Under the pieces are notes generated by a model. That model saw nothing but the letters and a program-made list of their open reading frames with translations. It had not been told where the DNA came from and searched no databases. From Steinernema hermaphroditum (taxonomy: Eukaryota; Nematoda; Chromadorea; Rhabditida; Steinernematidae): a stretch of DNA of 64,000 nucleotides. This document shows positions 11,257-21,821 of this stretch, piece by piece (positions within the stretch are counted from its first letter, which is position 1; each line of letters opens with the position of its first letter). Location of the stretch: assembly GCA_030435675.1 (NCBI GenBank), contig CM059624.1:6906769-6970768 (forward strand). The letters run 5' to 3'. The position numbers and the translations under genes are program-made.

Positions 11257-11412
11257 CGATTGATTCGATTGACGACTCGATTTAGTTGAATGCCTATTGA
11301 ATAGAATCGCCAACCGCCAGTCGATTGAAAACCAATCGAATAGTAATCGGCCAGTCGATTGATTCAATCGCCGATTGACTCAGTCGATTGAATCGGTCAT
11401 ACGATTGAATCA
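11257..11412. repeat. Degenerate CGATTGA minisatellite
   Basis: At least seven copies of CGATTGA (mostly TCGATTGA) occur in about 155 bp, interspersed with the reverse complement TCAATCG, so the block is also internally palindromic. Spacing is irregular. No gene overlaps it. Confidence 0.6.
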
Positions 11413-13165
11413 GTGCCCAGCTCTGCTTGGGAATGACCGGTGAGATTGCTGATGATTGCCAGCATTGTCTTTGACCTGAAGCTGCGATGCTCCGGAAATA
11501 AGGGACCTGGTCCAACCCCAGCGATGCGGTATCGTGAGCTACTGGAGCGCCACGAAGAAGATTAATTTCTTTGTGCAATGAATTGCTTCTTATCTTTGTC
11601 TCACGTGCTCCTTCTCGGTTTTCAGATACTTTTTCTTTAGGTGCCCGTACAGTAGGTCCCTCACACCTTTTCGCGGTGCGGGTGCTCAGCACAAACTTTC
11701 GTGCGGTTTTGGTGCGGGTGCTGTTGTCCTTCCCTGACTCTCGCAACGATTACCCTGCATTCGTTGTCTTTTGTTGTCCTTTACCGTAACCCAGTGCAAA
11801 CACTTGGAAAATTTCGTTTGCACTATGGGCGCTGACCCTTTTTTGCCATTCCTTTATCTTGAGGTCTTGATTTTAAGATTTTCAGCAATTTTGTCGAAAT
11901 TGGAAATAATCAAAATAAGGAAATGTTCGCAGAGTTCAGAACACTAACATGACATGCCTGTGGACTATTGTGTGCCAAATCACGTCTTCCCCCACGGTCA
12001 CGACAGTTGTTTGTCGTGCATTTAATTCTAAAAAGTGCCAAGGTATCCCAAAAAAATTGACTTATTCGAGTCGCTTCCAAGTGCACGCAGTAAAGTTTTT
12101 CTTCGTCAGAGGTGTGTACATTTTCCTTCATTCCTCGACCACACAGGGCGACTTTCTAAAGGTCCTTAAAATGGAAAACGGGATTTCGATCAATTCCAGA
12201 TGCAGACGACAGAAGTTCGTGCATTATACAAAGACTATCAGAGACTGGGAGTTCTTACGGACGTCAGATGTTCCATGCAGAGCAGCTTTCTGTGAAATCG
12301 CTGATCCCAACTGCCTGAATTGGGGTGGCCACTGATTATGGAGAAGTTGCTTTTTAGATCGCTCAAAGACACTTGTGACAGTTTGCAGTTGAACAATCGG
12401 ATATCGCCATAGAAATAAGTTTGCTATTTGTCGTGTTTAGGTTTGTGAGCAAAGCATATTGCTTTTCGACGTGTCGAAGTCCACACTTTCTTTTTTCAGA
12501 GCGCCGCTTTCGTAATGCTCGTGATCTGTTGATCATAAGTGCTGTAGCACTAGCATGCACATGTTTTCCGCTATTCTCTGCCAATCTCCTTTTATTAACC
12601 TTTTTTTCCTTACGATGAAGTACGGAGAGTTTCGGCATTATGCCCGCCGATCTGAAGCAGTACTTCTATTTTTTACTTCATCCGTCCGGAGTTCAATCTC
12701 GGTAAGGAGAGAGCTTCGGTCACTTTGCCCTAAAGAACTTGGCACACTTTTCATGTCCAGTTGCTTTTTGTGGCTGTCGGTCAGCCCACCATCTTTCTCA
12801 ACTTATGCAGAAGAAACATAGGGGTGCCATTTTCGGCGCATAAACGTGGACAAGGGCCATTTTTAATCGCCCTCAGGTTCATTGACCACATTAGTTTCAT
12901 CCACACCATTGATGATACTGATGATCACAGAGATGTGTTCAGAAGTTAGCTCCCTACTCTACAAGGTGTTAGTGTGGTTCACCATATATTTCTACGGGGG
13001 AGCCTATTCAACTTCAGCTGTGCGAAATCCAGTTGAGTGCGAAGATAAAATATTCTGTGAAAAGACATGCAATGAAGAGCCGACGCCATATAGCACAGGA
13101 AGAGAATTAAGTGTCCGTCACAGATCGCCAACCCATTTGGTCCTAGGAGTACACATTTGCGAATT
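11413..13165. other. Intergenic between the two mariner-like copies
   Basis: AT-rich, with many short open frames in all directions and no recognisable protein, RNA or terminal repeats. Probably decayed transposon or intergenic DNA. Confidence 0.35.
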
Positions 13166-13167
13166 TA

Positions 13168-13195
13168 TTGGGTTGGGAAATAAATAATGTCGCAT
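13168..13195 (+). repeat. Left terminal inverted repeat of the mariner-like element
   Basis: 28 bp starting TTGGGTTGGGAAATAAAT. It pairs with 14048-14075, with two adjacent mismatches. Confidence 0.85.
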
Positions 13196-14047
13196 TTTTG
13201 TTTGGCGTCTATTTTCGCATTCAATACGTCCTTTGCAAAACCGGTGTATGTGCTGCGTTCACCACTCGTACGTCCTCCTCGGACCACCATAGCCACTTCT
13301 CATTCTTGTGTTAAATGCAATATTTTTACTCATTCATGTCACATGACGAAAAATTTGCCACGTGGACATTGCGAAATGCGATTTGATGGACGAGCTTCCT
13401 ATGGTATTTTTTGTGTGATGGACGGCGACCGCCTTCAACCAACTACATCGTTAGGCCTTACCTGCTGGATGCACCTACCCCTGTGCTGGTCATATAACAT
13501 CGTAACACGAGCAAACCTCAAAAAGATGGCCTTTTCAAATCACTATGTTCTCTTAACTACATCATTTCTAATTGGTTAAGTTACATAACAGGCTATGGAG
13601 ACATGTATCAGGTAGCTACCACTCACTGCATATAATGACTCCACAAGCTCATTTCTACTTTAAAGAAAAAAAAAGGCCAAATGTTGAAAAAAATGACCCT
13701 TGGATTCCCAAAAAGTCCGACTACCCAAGGTCGTATGTTTCCAAGTTGACCTCTGGACTACCTTGAGATAAGAGATTGCCGTTTGAATACTCTTATAGCA
13801 CTTTCTTCGCTCTATCTAACCTCCATCTAAACTCGTCCACGATATAACGATATCAGAGAAAGATACTCAAAATAAGAGAAAGAGGTCGAAAATTGAACCA
13901 AAAACATCTTTTGATCCTAAATCTCCAGTTTTCTAGGAACACGGCTTCTGGTTCCCAACGGCCGGCTGAGCTGTGGTTGTCCGATATAATGGTGATATAT
14001 TTTGATTTAACTCTTTATATTTATGCTAAGAAACACTTATTGAAATG

Positions 14048-14075
14048 ATGCGACATTATTTATTCTCCAACCCAA
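14048..14075 (-). repeat. Right terminal inverted repeat of the mariner-like element
   Basis: Reverse complement of the left terminus at 26 of 28 positions, immediately followed by the TA target duplication. Confidence 0.85.
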
Positions 14076-14077
14076 TA

Positions 14078-15923
14078 CTTTTTCGGCTCTTAAGTCGGAG
14101 CCTAAGCCAAGCCCAGAGCCAGAGTAGACATTGCGATGTTTTCCATTTGTCCAGTCTTCCACCTATCAATCGTTTCCCTATCTTCTAGCATAGCAGTCAA
14201 TTTCCTTTTACGAACTGCCGCAGCCCATCTTGCTAGGTTTGTTGGTCTAAGCGATCGGATTTGGAGTGCCGTCGGCTGCTACCACATGCTGTTTGTTTGC
14301 TCAGCGCCATGTTGGGCATGCATTGGCTAATGGGCTTTGTCCTAAGCGGCGTCTGGGGCGATCGAAGAGCTCTCCACAGATAATGCCACTTGAGAAAGGC
14401 GATACCTCGCTTTATCTGCTGCGCACTTTCCACCGCCGCCCTTTGCCCGTTCCCACAACCTTTGGATACAAAAACGCGCCGCCGTCGGCGATTTGCCGTT
14501 AGGCGAATAAACAAAGCGGTCGCCAGGTCGGAAGTTCGCGCGGCCCATAAACAAATCCGGCCGGTGTGTCCGATGGAGATGGAGTCGAAAAAAGTCGATT
14601 GATCGGCGGTGGGAGCGCTGAATCGCCGAAGAAGACATCCGACACTCGGGCAAACATCAAAGGAACAATGGGACGAACAGCGCCGCCGAGGGCCGACTGA
14701 CAGCTCCGAGGTGCTAACACCACTTCACCTGGAGAGACGAACTACGGTAGCGATGGCGGGAGGCCGCGGGTCGCGTCTGGCAACCTGCCCGAGGAACGTG
14801 AAGTGGCTTAGAGCGAAGTGACCTCACCTTGTTTGAGTTAAGCTAACACGCGACCAGATGGGACGACGTCTTTTGTAGCACCTGGTTGACGGCTGACTTT
14901 GTTTGTGAGAACGCGAGCAGAGGTTAGAAGAGCTTCCCTGACACGATACGGAAGTGGTGAAGAGGTGAAGAAGCCATAGAAGATTGGAAATACAGAAACC
15001 ACACGGACTTGAAGGTCTCCGAATGCACGACTAAGCCTCCGAAAATGTCACTTCGAACAACACTTTGCTCTTTGAAGAGGCATAGCCTTTCAGTATGGCT
15101 AAATCTTCGGTAAACTTCTATGTATAAGAATTTGCAAAACGAAAGCTTTTAGCAATTAGAGATGGGCACGAACGAATCGAGTTTAACGGCTGATACGGAT
15201 ATACGATTGGGCCATCTCTGATAGCATCCGTCGATAGAAATTTGTGAGGATAACAAATAAATGACTTGGGTACCCGCTCAAATCTTTGACGAGTAACCAT
15301 ATGAATTTCCTTTCCTCGTAAATACAGGAGCGCGTCTTTTGAAATTCCGATTTTACCACCATTTTGACCACCAGATTTTACAGAAATATACGGCATATTT
15401 AGATCCACTGAGGACATTAATTTTCTGCTTATCATAGAAGCAAGAAAGATTCAAAGAAAGAAAGAAAATCTCGGAGTTCAGAAGGATTCTACGGACACCA
15501 AACGACTACTCTTCCAAGGAACACATCAAGCAGGCACAAACAAAGCCAGGGAGGTTTGGAGACGCGCCAGCTGCCACCGGCTCCCTCCAGAAGCAGCTTC
15601 GGCTCGACGACCGTCCTCCGCAAAGTACACCTCATCCACTAATCGAATTTCCTCGGTCCTCAACTTGTTTTCGCCAGGTCGTATCCATTTCCCTTTTCCA
15701 TTCACCCCAGTAGCGACCATGGATCGTCTTACGTCGTCGCCATCCCGGGCTACCGTACTCCGCAGTGGGCGCTCGAGCAGTTGTCGACGACGCAACGGCC
15801 CCTCCCTCCGCGGCGATTCGTCGGGCGGCCCGCCTCGCACGCGGATGGAATTTCATCTGCCAGAGAGTATTCCGTTACCTCCGAGCCCACCGCTCCCTTC
15901 GTCTGCGCCTCTCACCTTCCGAA
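14078..15923. other. Upstream region of the Six1/2 gene; forkhead-type motifs
   Basis: No supported exon. The part from 14340 to 14900 is GC rich. It contains two ATAAACAAA motifs (14508-14516 and 14547-14555) and a TGTTTGTTTG near 14289, all consistent with forkhead/FOXA (PHA-4-type) binding sites. A 105-aa minus-strand frame at 15118-15435 has no recognisable features. Positions 15560-15920 are GC rich and likely proximal promoter or 5' UTR. Confidence 0.35.
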
Positions 15924-17296
15924 ATGCCAGCCACGTCCGTTTATCACCACCCGACCGGCGGTGTCAATTCAGCGCTGAACAAGTAAGTGTAACTGTACAC
16001 CATGAGCATGCATGCGAGATCGCATTGAATTTCGAACTGTCCAACCGGGGAAGGCCGGCTTCTCAACTTACATGGGTGTCGTCGGCATCGATTTCACCTT
16101 CGCCGCGCGGCGCGTGAAATCTTATCATACAACAGGGTATCAAGTCCCCCAGTCCTCCTCCCCCTCTTTTTTGTGCTCATCCGATCTCGTTTCAGTCCAT
16201 TCGCCTCCTTCGCCAACGGCCCCGATCTCTGCGACTTCAAGTACAGGTGAGAAGAGGCCCCTCTTCGCCCCTCTGATTCGCCCTTTTCCAGCGACTTTCC
16301 CTACAGTGCCGAGCACGCAGCCTGCGTCTGTGATGCGCTCTCCAACGAAGTCGACAAACTCGTAAGAGAGCTCCTCTCATTTGCCCCTAATGCCCCCTCG
16401 TTCAGGCCCAGTTCATCTCGAAGATGCCCCAGCAGGAGGAGTACCACCGCAACGAGATCGTGCTCAAGTCGCGCGCTGTGATCTGCTTCCACCGCCAGAA
16501 CTTCAAGGAACTCTACAACATCCTCGAGAACAACAACTTCTCCTCCGTCTACCACCAGGAGCTTCAGCACCTCTGGCTCGAGGCGCACTACGCCGAGGCC
16601 GAGAAGGTGCGCAACCGGCCTCTTGGTGCCGTTGGCAAATACCGTATCCGCCGCAAACACCCTTTGCCTGGCGGCATCTGGGACGGTGAGGAGACAAGCT
16701 ACTGCTTCCGGGTACGCTCTCCTCTCTCCACCCGCCGTATGTCACCGCATCGATGTTTAGGAGAAGTCGCGCCAACTGCTCAAAGAGGCCTATCGGAACA
16801 ACCAGTACCCGTCGCCCAAGGAGAAGAAGGAGCTGGCGGGGAAGACGCAACTTACTGTAACCCAAGTGTCCAACTGGTTCAAGAACCGCCGACAGCGCGA
16901 CCGCGCCGCCGAAAGCCGTGACAAGTAAGTTGCGCACACTTTTAGCCCAAGTTGGCGTTGTTTGTGTGCCGATTGCACAACGAGTGGTGGCCACCAAATA
17001 TTACGCGATTAGGCAAACACACCGGAAGTTGACCTTTCAGGGGATCCGGAGGCGACACGAAGGGCGACTCGGACTCCAGCGACTACGATGACCCGCTGGA
17101 GGTGAAGCCGAGCATCGAGATGGCACAGCCCCAGGCCATCCACCAGCCTCTCGAGTTCACCCCCTTCGACCCCACGCAGTACAACCCTTCGCACTTCATG
17201 GCCTACCAGACGGCGCACTCCATGGGCTACCTCCAGCCGACCGTCATGGACAGCCTCCCGCTCGGCGCCCAGGTGCAGCACTATCAGAATCTGTGA
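15924..17296 (+). CDS. ceh-34: Six1/2-class homeobox transcription factor
   Basis: Six exons (15924-15982, 16196-16246, 16292-16361, 16406-16711, 16761-16924, 17041-17296) give 301 aa. Residues about 40-148 form the SIX domain ([49 protein letters not shown]). Residues about 149-208 are the homeodomain beginning [16 protein letters not shown] and ending with the recognition helix [17 protein letters not shown]. The ETSY tetrapeptide and IWDGEE start separate Six1/2 from Six3/6 and Six4/5. Caenorhabditis has two such genes, ceh-33 and ceh-34; only one is in this window, so the symbol marks the class. The C-terminal third is acidic then Pro/Gln/Tyr rich, suitable for activation. In animals Six1/2 proteins work with Eyes-absent cofactors; in worms CEH-34 acts in the pharynx. 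ATG 15924 is the first in frame. Confidence 0.92.
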
Positions 17297-17684
17297 GCAG
17301 TGAATGTGGTTGGGTCACATCAGCCGATCTCAATATGTATAGTACAAGTGTTGCTCGTTGTCTTCTGGCCATAACCGTGTTAGATTCTATCCAGTGTAAA
17401 AATAAAGCGGCTTATTACCGTAACCACCGTACTCTGTGTGATGCTCCTGCAACGCAAGTCTTATTCTGCACGTTGTTGTTGTATGCAGACGGAACCTGTC
17501 TCAGTCTCTTGTCTGGAGACCGCTAGACAGGAATGACTCCGATTCCCGACCAGTCGTCCGAGGAGTTGATCCAGGAATCGGCCGGTCGTCGCTTCGTCCT
17601 TCGAGGTTTCTTCCGTCTCTTCTGTGTCCACTCACCGCGTTCATTTTAGAGTAGTTTGTCTGTTGAACCGGCGATCTCGTTGAA
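17297..17684. other. 3' UTR of Six1/2 and promoter of the next gene
   Basis: No coding exon seen apart from the poly(A) signal noted separately. A TTTTAG at 17644-17649 could be a trans-splice acceptor for the gene at 17685. Confidence 0.3.
17401..17406 (+). terminator. Poly(A) signal AATAAA
   Basis: Canonical AATAAA about 105 nt after the Six1/2 stop codon. Confidence 0.65.
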
Positions 17685-18187
17685 ATGCCTCGTGTCGCCG
17701 AGCCGAACGTGCCGACATCACGTCTCGTCATTCGATTCCATGTCCGACTGAAGAGGTTCGTTCTCTTTCGTGCTTCTCTTCACATTCTACTACTTTCAGG
17801 CATAAGCAAAAGGCCGATTCTGATACTAGCGGAGTCTGCAGCTCTTCGAACACTGGCTCGGTCGATAGGTGAGTGGACTGAAGCACTTACTTGAACTAAT
17901 TTCAGTTTTAGCGTGAAAATACCAGCATTGAAGACTGTCACACTTGCAACTGCTGATGTCGACCGCCGAGAACTTCTCCGCAAGCGATGTACTGAAGGTA
18001 ACGCACTGTGGCTTGCGACAATAAACTCATTACACCAATTACAGATTATCGCAAGATAATGGAGACGATCGAAGCGTCCGAAACTTTCCTGCGTCGTGCG
18101 AAAGAAGTTCAACAGCGCCTAGCCATCGGAGCATGCGTAGAGCCACAAGAGAAAGCCGAGAAACCAAAGTCCCAAACGAATAAATAG
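17685..18187 (+). CDS. Uncharacterised 124-aa protein, first gene of a possible operon
   Basis: Four exons (17685-17755, 17800-17868, 17906-17997, 18045-18187) join in phase, each with a good nematode acceptor, and end at TAG 18187. I do not recognise the family. The N-terminus is basic with no signal peptide. A Ser-rich stretch (SDTSGVCSSSNTGSVDSF) precedes an alternating strand segment (VKIPALKTVTLATADVD). The C half is helical and charged (RRELLRKRC, YRKIMETIEASETFLRR), probably coiled. It lies 396 bp upstream of the SREK1IP1-like gene in the same direction. AATAAA at 18192 overlaps the end of the gene. The exon structure makes it very likely real; function is unknown. Confidence 0.6.
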
Positions 18188-18191
18188 TAGT

Positions 18192-18197
18192 AATAAA
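18192..18197 (+). terminator. Poly(A) signal AATAAA
   Basis: AATAAA five nt after the stop of the 124-aa gene, unusually close. Confidence 0.55.
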
Positions 18198-18583
18198 GTT
18201 GGAGCATGTATGTACTTGGTTTGATCATTTGGTTTCCTCGAGATGTCGCAGAGTTTATATGATCTATGTATTTTCATTGTCCGCCTCTCAGGCCGGGTGA
18301 GTGATAACTTGCTATGGTGACTCGTTGACGTTGTTCGACGTCGCTTGGATCTTTTTGGTTTGCGCACTTTCCTGGTTAGCGATGTGGAGACGATCCAAGC
18401 GCATTTGGCTTCCTTTGAACCATGTTTGAGTTACGGTACAACATAACGCTTATCGATGCGTGTGGTCGCACGCATTGCTTTTTTGCGCTTCTGCGCTGCA
18501 TTTTTTATCTTCGTTAATGCTTCGGTGTGCGGCTCTAATTTTGCTTCTTCGCTCGTTTAGACTCACGCCTGTCGCCCCTCGCG
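18198..18583. other. Gap between operon-like genes
   Basis: 386 bp without coding signals. A TTTAG acceptor-like site at about 18556-18560 lies just before the next ATG and could accept a spliced leader. Confidence 0.35.
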
Positions 18584-19480
18584 ATGGCATACAACCCTTA
18601 TCTCAGCGGAGCTAACAGTATCCCACTGGGAACGCGTGGAGGCGGCGGCGATGGACCTCCCGGTGGTGATCCTCAGCAACATGCATCTCACTATGTTGGT
18701 AAGTTCTCTTTGACTAATTCTTTCGATACTGAATGAACGTCTTTAGATGTCGCCGGTCAGACGATTATGCGCCAATCGGCCAACACGGCATGCAAGAAGT
18801 GCGGGTTCTCTGGGCATCTGCCATACCAGTGTAGAAACTACATTTCGCCCTATTCTCACGAACTGATTCCCGATGTTTCATCGACGAGTTCGGAATCCGA
18901 TAATTACGAAACTCCTCTGACTGTGAAAAAGAAAAAATGTACCAGTTAATAGCACCTGGTTGAATGTTAAGGATTATTTTTAGCGAAGAAGGAAAAGAAA
19001 GAGAAGAAAAAGAAGAAGAAGGATAAGAAGCATCGAAAGAAAAAGTCTCGCTCAGACTCCGATGATTCGGATGGCGAACGGAAACGTAAGAAGGAAAAAA
19101 AGAGGAAGAAGGCTAAGCGAGACGACTCATCTGACTCTGAATCGGATTCCGATTCTGAAGAGGAGCGCAGACACAAGAAGAAAAAGAAGAAGAGGAGCAA
19201 GTCTAAGCGAGATGCGTCATCCGACTCGGACTCAGATTCAGAGGCGGAGCGCAAGCGCAAAAAGAGGCAAAGAAAGGAGCGGTCTGACTCATCCGCGGAT
19301 TCCGACGATCATCGGAAAGAAAAGGAGAAGAGAAGGCACAAATCGCGAAATTCTGACTCTGAGGAAGATCGAAGAAGAAAGGAGAAATCGCGCAAGCGTC
19401 GTTCGAAGTCGGCTAGCGATTCCGATTCCGGTAAACACACAACATCGAAGCGCCGCCGGAAATATTCATCTTCTGATTAA
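18584..19480 (+). CDS. SREK1IP1-like zinc-knuckle, KS/SD-rich protein
   Basis: Exons 18584-18698, 18747-18938 and 18984-19480 give 267 aa. A CCHC zinc knuckle lies at residues 54-67 ([14 protein letters not shown]), followed by RNY and the stretch [14 protein letters not shown]. This combination of CKKCG, GHL, ECRN-like and DVSSTSSE is the hallmark of vertebrate SREK1IP1 (splicing regulatory protein 1-interacting protein). From about residue 102 on, the chain is almost entirely Lys/Arg and Ser/Asp (blocks of KKKKKK alternating with [10 protein letters not shown]), as in nuclear speckle proteins. A splicing-related nuclear role is inferred. The last exon is extreme in composition, so its internal length should be treated with care. 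It is the middle gene of a same-strand train: the P5C reductase begins 132 bp after its stop. Confidence 0.8.
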
Positions 19481-19602
19481 TCTGTTTTCCTGATCGTCAT
19501 AAACATGGTCTCTGTGAATTTGCAATCTTTGTGATCCGTTTGCCGGATGTCGTCGTCCAACTTGTATACCTTTCTGCCGAACACACTTTTTGCCGAATCG
19601 TA

Positions 19603-19610
19603 ACTTTCAG
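19603..19610 (+). other. Probable trans-splice acceptor (ACTTTCAG)
   Basis: Strong 3' splice-site consensus directly 5' of the P5C reductase ATG with no cis donor in the preceding 130 bp, as expected of a downstream operon gene receiving a spliced leader. Confidence 0.55.
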
Positions 19611-19612
19611 CA

Positions 19613-20697
19613 ATGGATTCTTCTGCACTGCTTCAACTGTGCAGCGATGCCGGCATCAGCAAGCCCACGATTGCATTCATCGGCGGTGGGAAGATGGCCA
19701 CGGCTATCATCAACGGTCTGGTCTCTTCTGGTCAGTCTTTTCTTCAAATGACTCTTGTCGTTACTTGCTCGGAAAGATTTTCTTATTTCTGAATCTTGCA
19801 GGTGTAATCGAGAAGAGCAGCATCGCCATCAGCGTTGCCTCAAAAAAATCTCTTCACAGCTGGAATGAAAATGGGTTCAAAAATGTCTTCCGCGACAACG
19901 GCGAGATGTTGGCCCGCTGTGGACACGGGCTTGTTTGCCTAGCCGTGAAACCCCAAGTCCTTCCCCACGTGATCGAAGCTCTACCAGACAGTGCTTTCTC
20001 GCAAGCCAAGATTGTTTTCTCGCTGCTTGCTGGAATGAAGTCGAACGATCTCTACAATGACGTAAGATTATAAGGCGAACCAAGCAAACTGAATGTCTTT
20101 CTCCAGGTGAAGTCACGTGGCTTCCAGGGTCCTGGAGTCATTCGTCTTATGCCGAATACTCCATGCCTCATCCAGAAAGGAACTTCCCTGATTTGTGCGA
20201 GTGCTGGTGTTCCTCACCACCACGTCGAGCTGATCAAGAAGCTCGCATCCGTTCTTGGCACGACTGAAGAAGTCCCAGAGAAGAACTTCAACGCAGCGTC
20301 AGCTATCTCTGGTTGCGGTCCGGCCTTCATCTACCCTGTCATCGAGGCTCTTGCCGATGGCGCCGTTGCCGGAGGGCTGCCACGTGCGGTTGCCATGAAG
20401 CTGGCGGCGTCTATGGTGTCCGGGGCGGCTGAAATGGTTCTCGAAACAGGAGAACATCCAGGAAAGCTTAAGGTACGGCAATCAGTTTGAGCGATGTTCA
20501 ATAACGAATTTAGGACGACGTTTGCAGCCCGGGTGGATCGACGATAGCGGGTGTCAGAAGTTTGGAACAGAGCGGTACGTTCAAAGGTTTGCTTGAACTT
20601 CCCTCACAGATTTCGTTTAGGGTTGCGTACTGCATTTATTGAGGCAGTCATCGCTTCAACACACAGAGCAAACGAATTGGCAAACATCCAGAAGTGA
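19613..20697 (+). CDS. Pyrroline-5-carboxylate reductase (proline biosynthesis)
   Basis: Five exons (19613-19730, 19802-20061, 20107-20472, 20514-20574, 20621-20697) give 293 aa, close to animal P5CRs. The NAD(P)H-binding turn is at the N-terminus ([18 protein letters not shown]). The C domain carries [34 protein letters not shown] and the family signature [14 protein letters not shown] followed by LRTAFIEAV. The enzyme reduces pyrroline-5-carboxylate to proline. Worms have several paralogues, so no symbol is given. The start lies 2 nt after ACTTTCAG, an ideal spliced-leader acceptor. With only 132 bp to the SREK1IP1-like stop, it is probably the downstream gene of an operon. It is convergent with KXD1. 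Confidence 0.95.
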
Positions 20698-20983
20698 GAA
20701 GTCGGCGAAAACATATTGGAAAGTTTCACTCATTCTGTTAAGTTGCTATTGAGGTCATAATTATTGCATTTACTCTGTGAGGGAAGCTGGACACTTAATG
20801 GAGGACTGGAGAACGTTTTTGGTTGTACTGTCTTCTTTCAAGTAGGACATTTATTGGAGCTGCGGTCGTGGTCGTCAAGAGATCGGTGGGATTGTGATCA
20901 CAGATACTAGAGTATACCCCTAGAAATCGGTCATTTTTCTTCTTCGTTAAACTTTTGTTTCTTTTCTGAAATATCACTGTCGT

Positions 20984-21441
20984 TCAGAAAGCGGAATTTG
21001 CTTCCAGCTTACCTTCACTGATTACTCTTGCATAGATCTCGGGGTATTTTGTTGCCAAGGCTTGTTTGAAGTAGCGAACGCGTCGGAAAATGGACTCGAG
21101 GTCCGCCTTCATTTGCAGGACAGAGGCACATCCAGCCGTCAGCTCTTCTCTCGCCTTCTCCAGCCTCCGCTCTGAGAGTTCGCAGCAGTTGGCGAGCATC
21201 TCGTTGCTCTTCTCGAAGCGCATCAGCCTGAAAACAATCGTTCCGGCAAGAATCGATGAAGCGGTGCCTACGATTTCCTCTGAATGTCGATTATATCTTC
21301 GATGGCCGTCTTGTCGACTTGTGAAGTCAGGGTATCGAGGAGAGGTTCGGCGCCTTCACTGGCGATCGAACCGTCCGTCGAGGAGAAAACGTCGTCGGAA
21401 GTCGACGGGGAGACAGTGGGGAATGGAGGTTTCTGCTGCAT
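20984..21441 (-). CDS. KXDL-motif protein, BORC complex subunit (KXD1-like)
   Basis: Two exons (21272-21441 and 20984-21227) give 137 aa. The second exon carries the family core: RFEKSNEMLANCCELS, then MKADLESIFRRVRYFKQAL with the K-x-D-L motif (Lys-Ala-Asp-Leu) that names the family, and KYPEIYARV. The N-terminal exon is Pro/Ser rich and poorly conserved in appearance. In other animals KXD1 is part of BORC, which places lysosomes on kinesin tracks; the same cytoplasmic role is inferred. The start chosen is ATG 21441 (MQQKPPFPTV). The gene is head to head with the F-box gene, with about 380 bp between start codons, so they may share a promoter. Confidence 0.78.
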
Positions 21442-21821
21442 AGGTGGGGAATTGGAAGGAATCTGGCAAATAACGGAATTTCTAATGGGAACGCACGGCA
21501 CGACCAACACGCACTGGGCTTTTCTGATATTCTATGATGTCGGGAAACTAGCTTTTCATATAGCAATAAATAGAAGAAGTGAAGAAAGTGCGAACGAGAA
21601 CACAACGCGAGGCGCCTCCCTTCTGTCCAAATACGAACGAACATATGATTTCTCCGGTTCCTACACGGCCTGCACGCCCTGCACAGTTCGAAGCTTGTTT
21701 ACTGGATGCCGGAGGCGTTTGGCTCCGATAACGTCGTCGGCAGAGGCGCGCCGCACCAGCATCGTGGTAGTGCCTTCCCATCGCTGATTTCCTGATGTTT
21801 AAATGAGTGACTTTGCAGGAT
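21442..21821. other. Shared 5' region of KXD1 (-) and the F-box gene (+)
   Basis: 380-bp divergent intergenic region, probably a bidirectional promoter. No TATA box is obvious. TTTGCAG at 21812-21818 is a likely trans-splice acceptor for the F-box gene. Confidence 0.4.

Larger units (their letters stand above)
13168..14075 (+). mobile_element. Non-autonomous mariner-like element, copy B, 908 bp with TA target duplication
   Basis: It begins TTGGGTTGGGAAATAAATAA at 13168 and ends with the inverted terminus closing in CCAACCCAA at 14075. The 28-bp termini match at 26 of 28 positions. TA dinucleotides flank both ends (13166-13167 and 14076-14077), the hallmark of Tc1/mariner insertion. The TTGGGTTGG start is typical of mariner termini. 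A full mariner is about 1.3 kb with a transposase of about 345 aa. This one is shorter and has no transposase D,D34D motifs in any frame, so it is a deletion derivative or MITE that would need a transposase supplied in trans. Confidence 0.82.

Noticed and set aside
11240..11290. CTGATGAG followed by CGA-containing stems, resembling a hammerhead ribozyme
   Set aside because: The conserved CGAAA core and a proper stem III cleavage site are missing; the similarity comes from the CGATTGA repeats.
15118..15435. 105-codon minus-strand frame upstream of the Six1/2 gene
   Set aside because: No domain, signal peptide or splice partner, in a region with many short overlapping frames.
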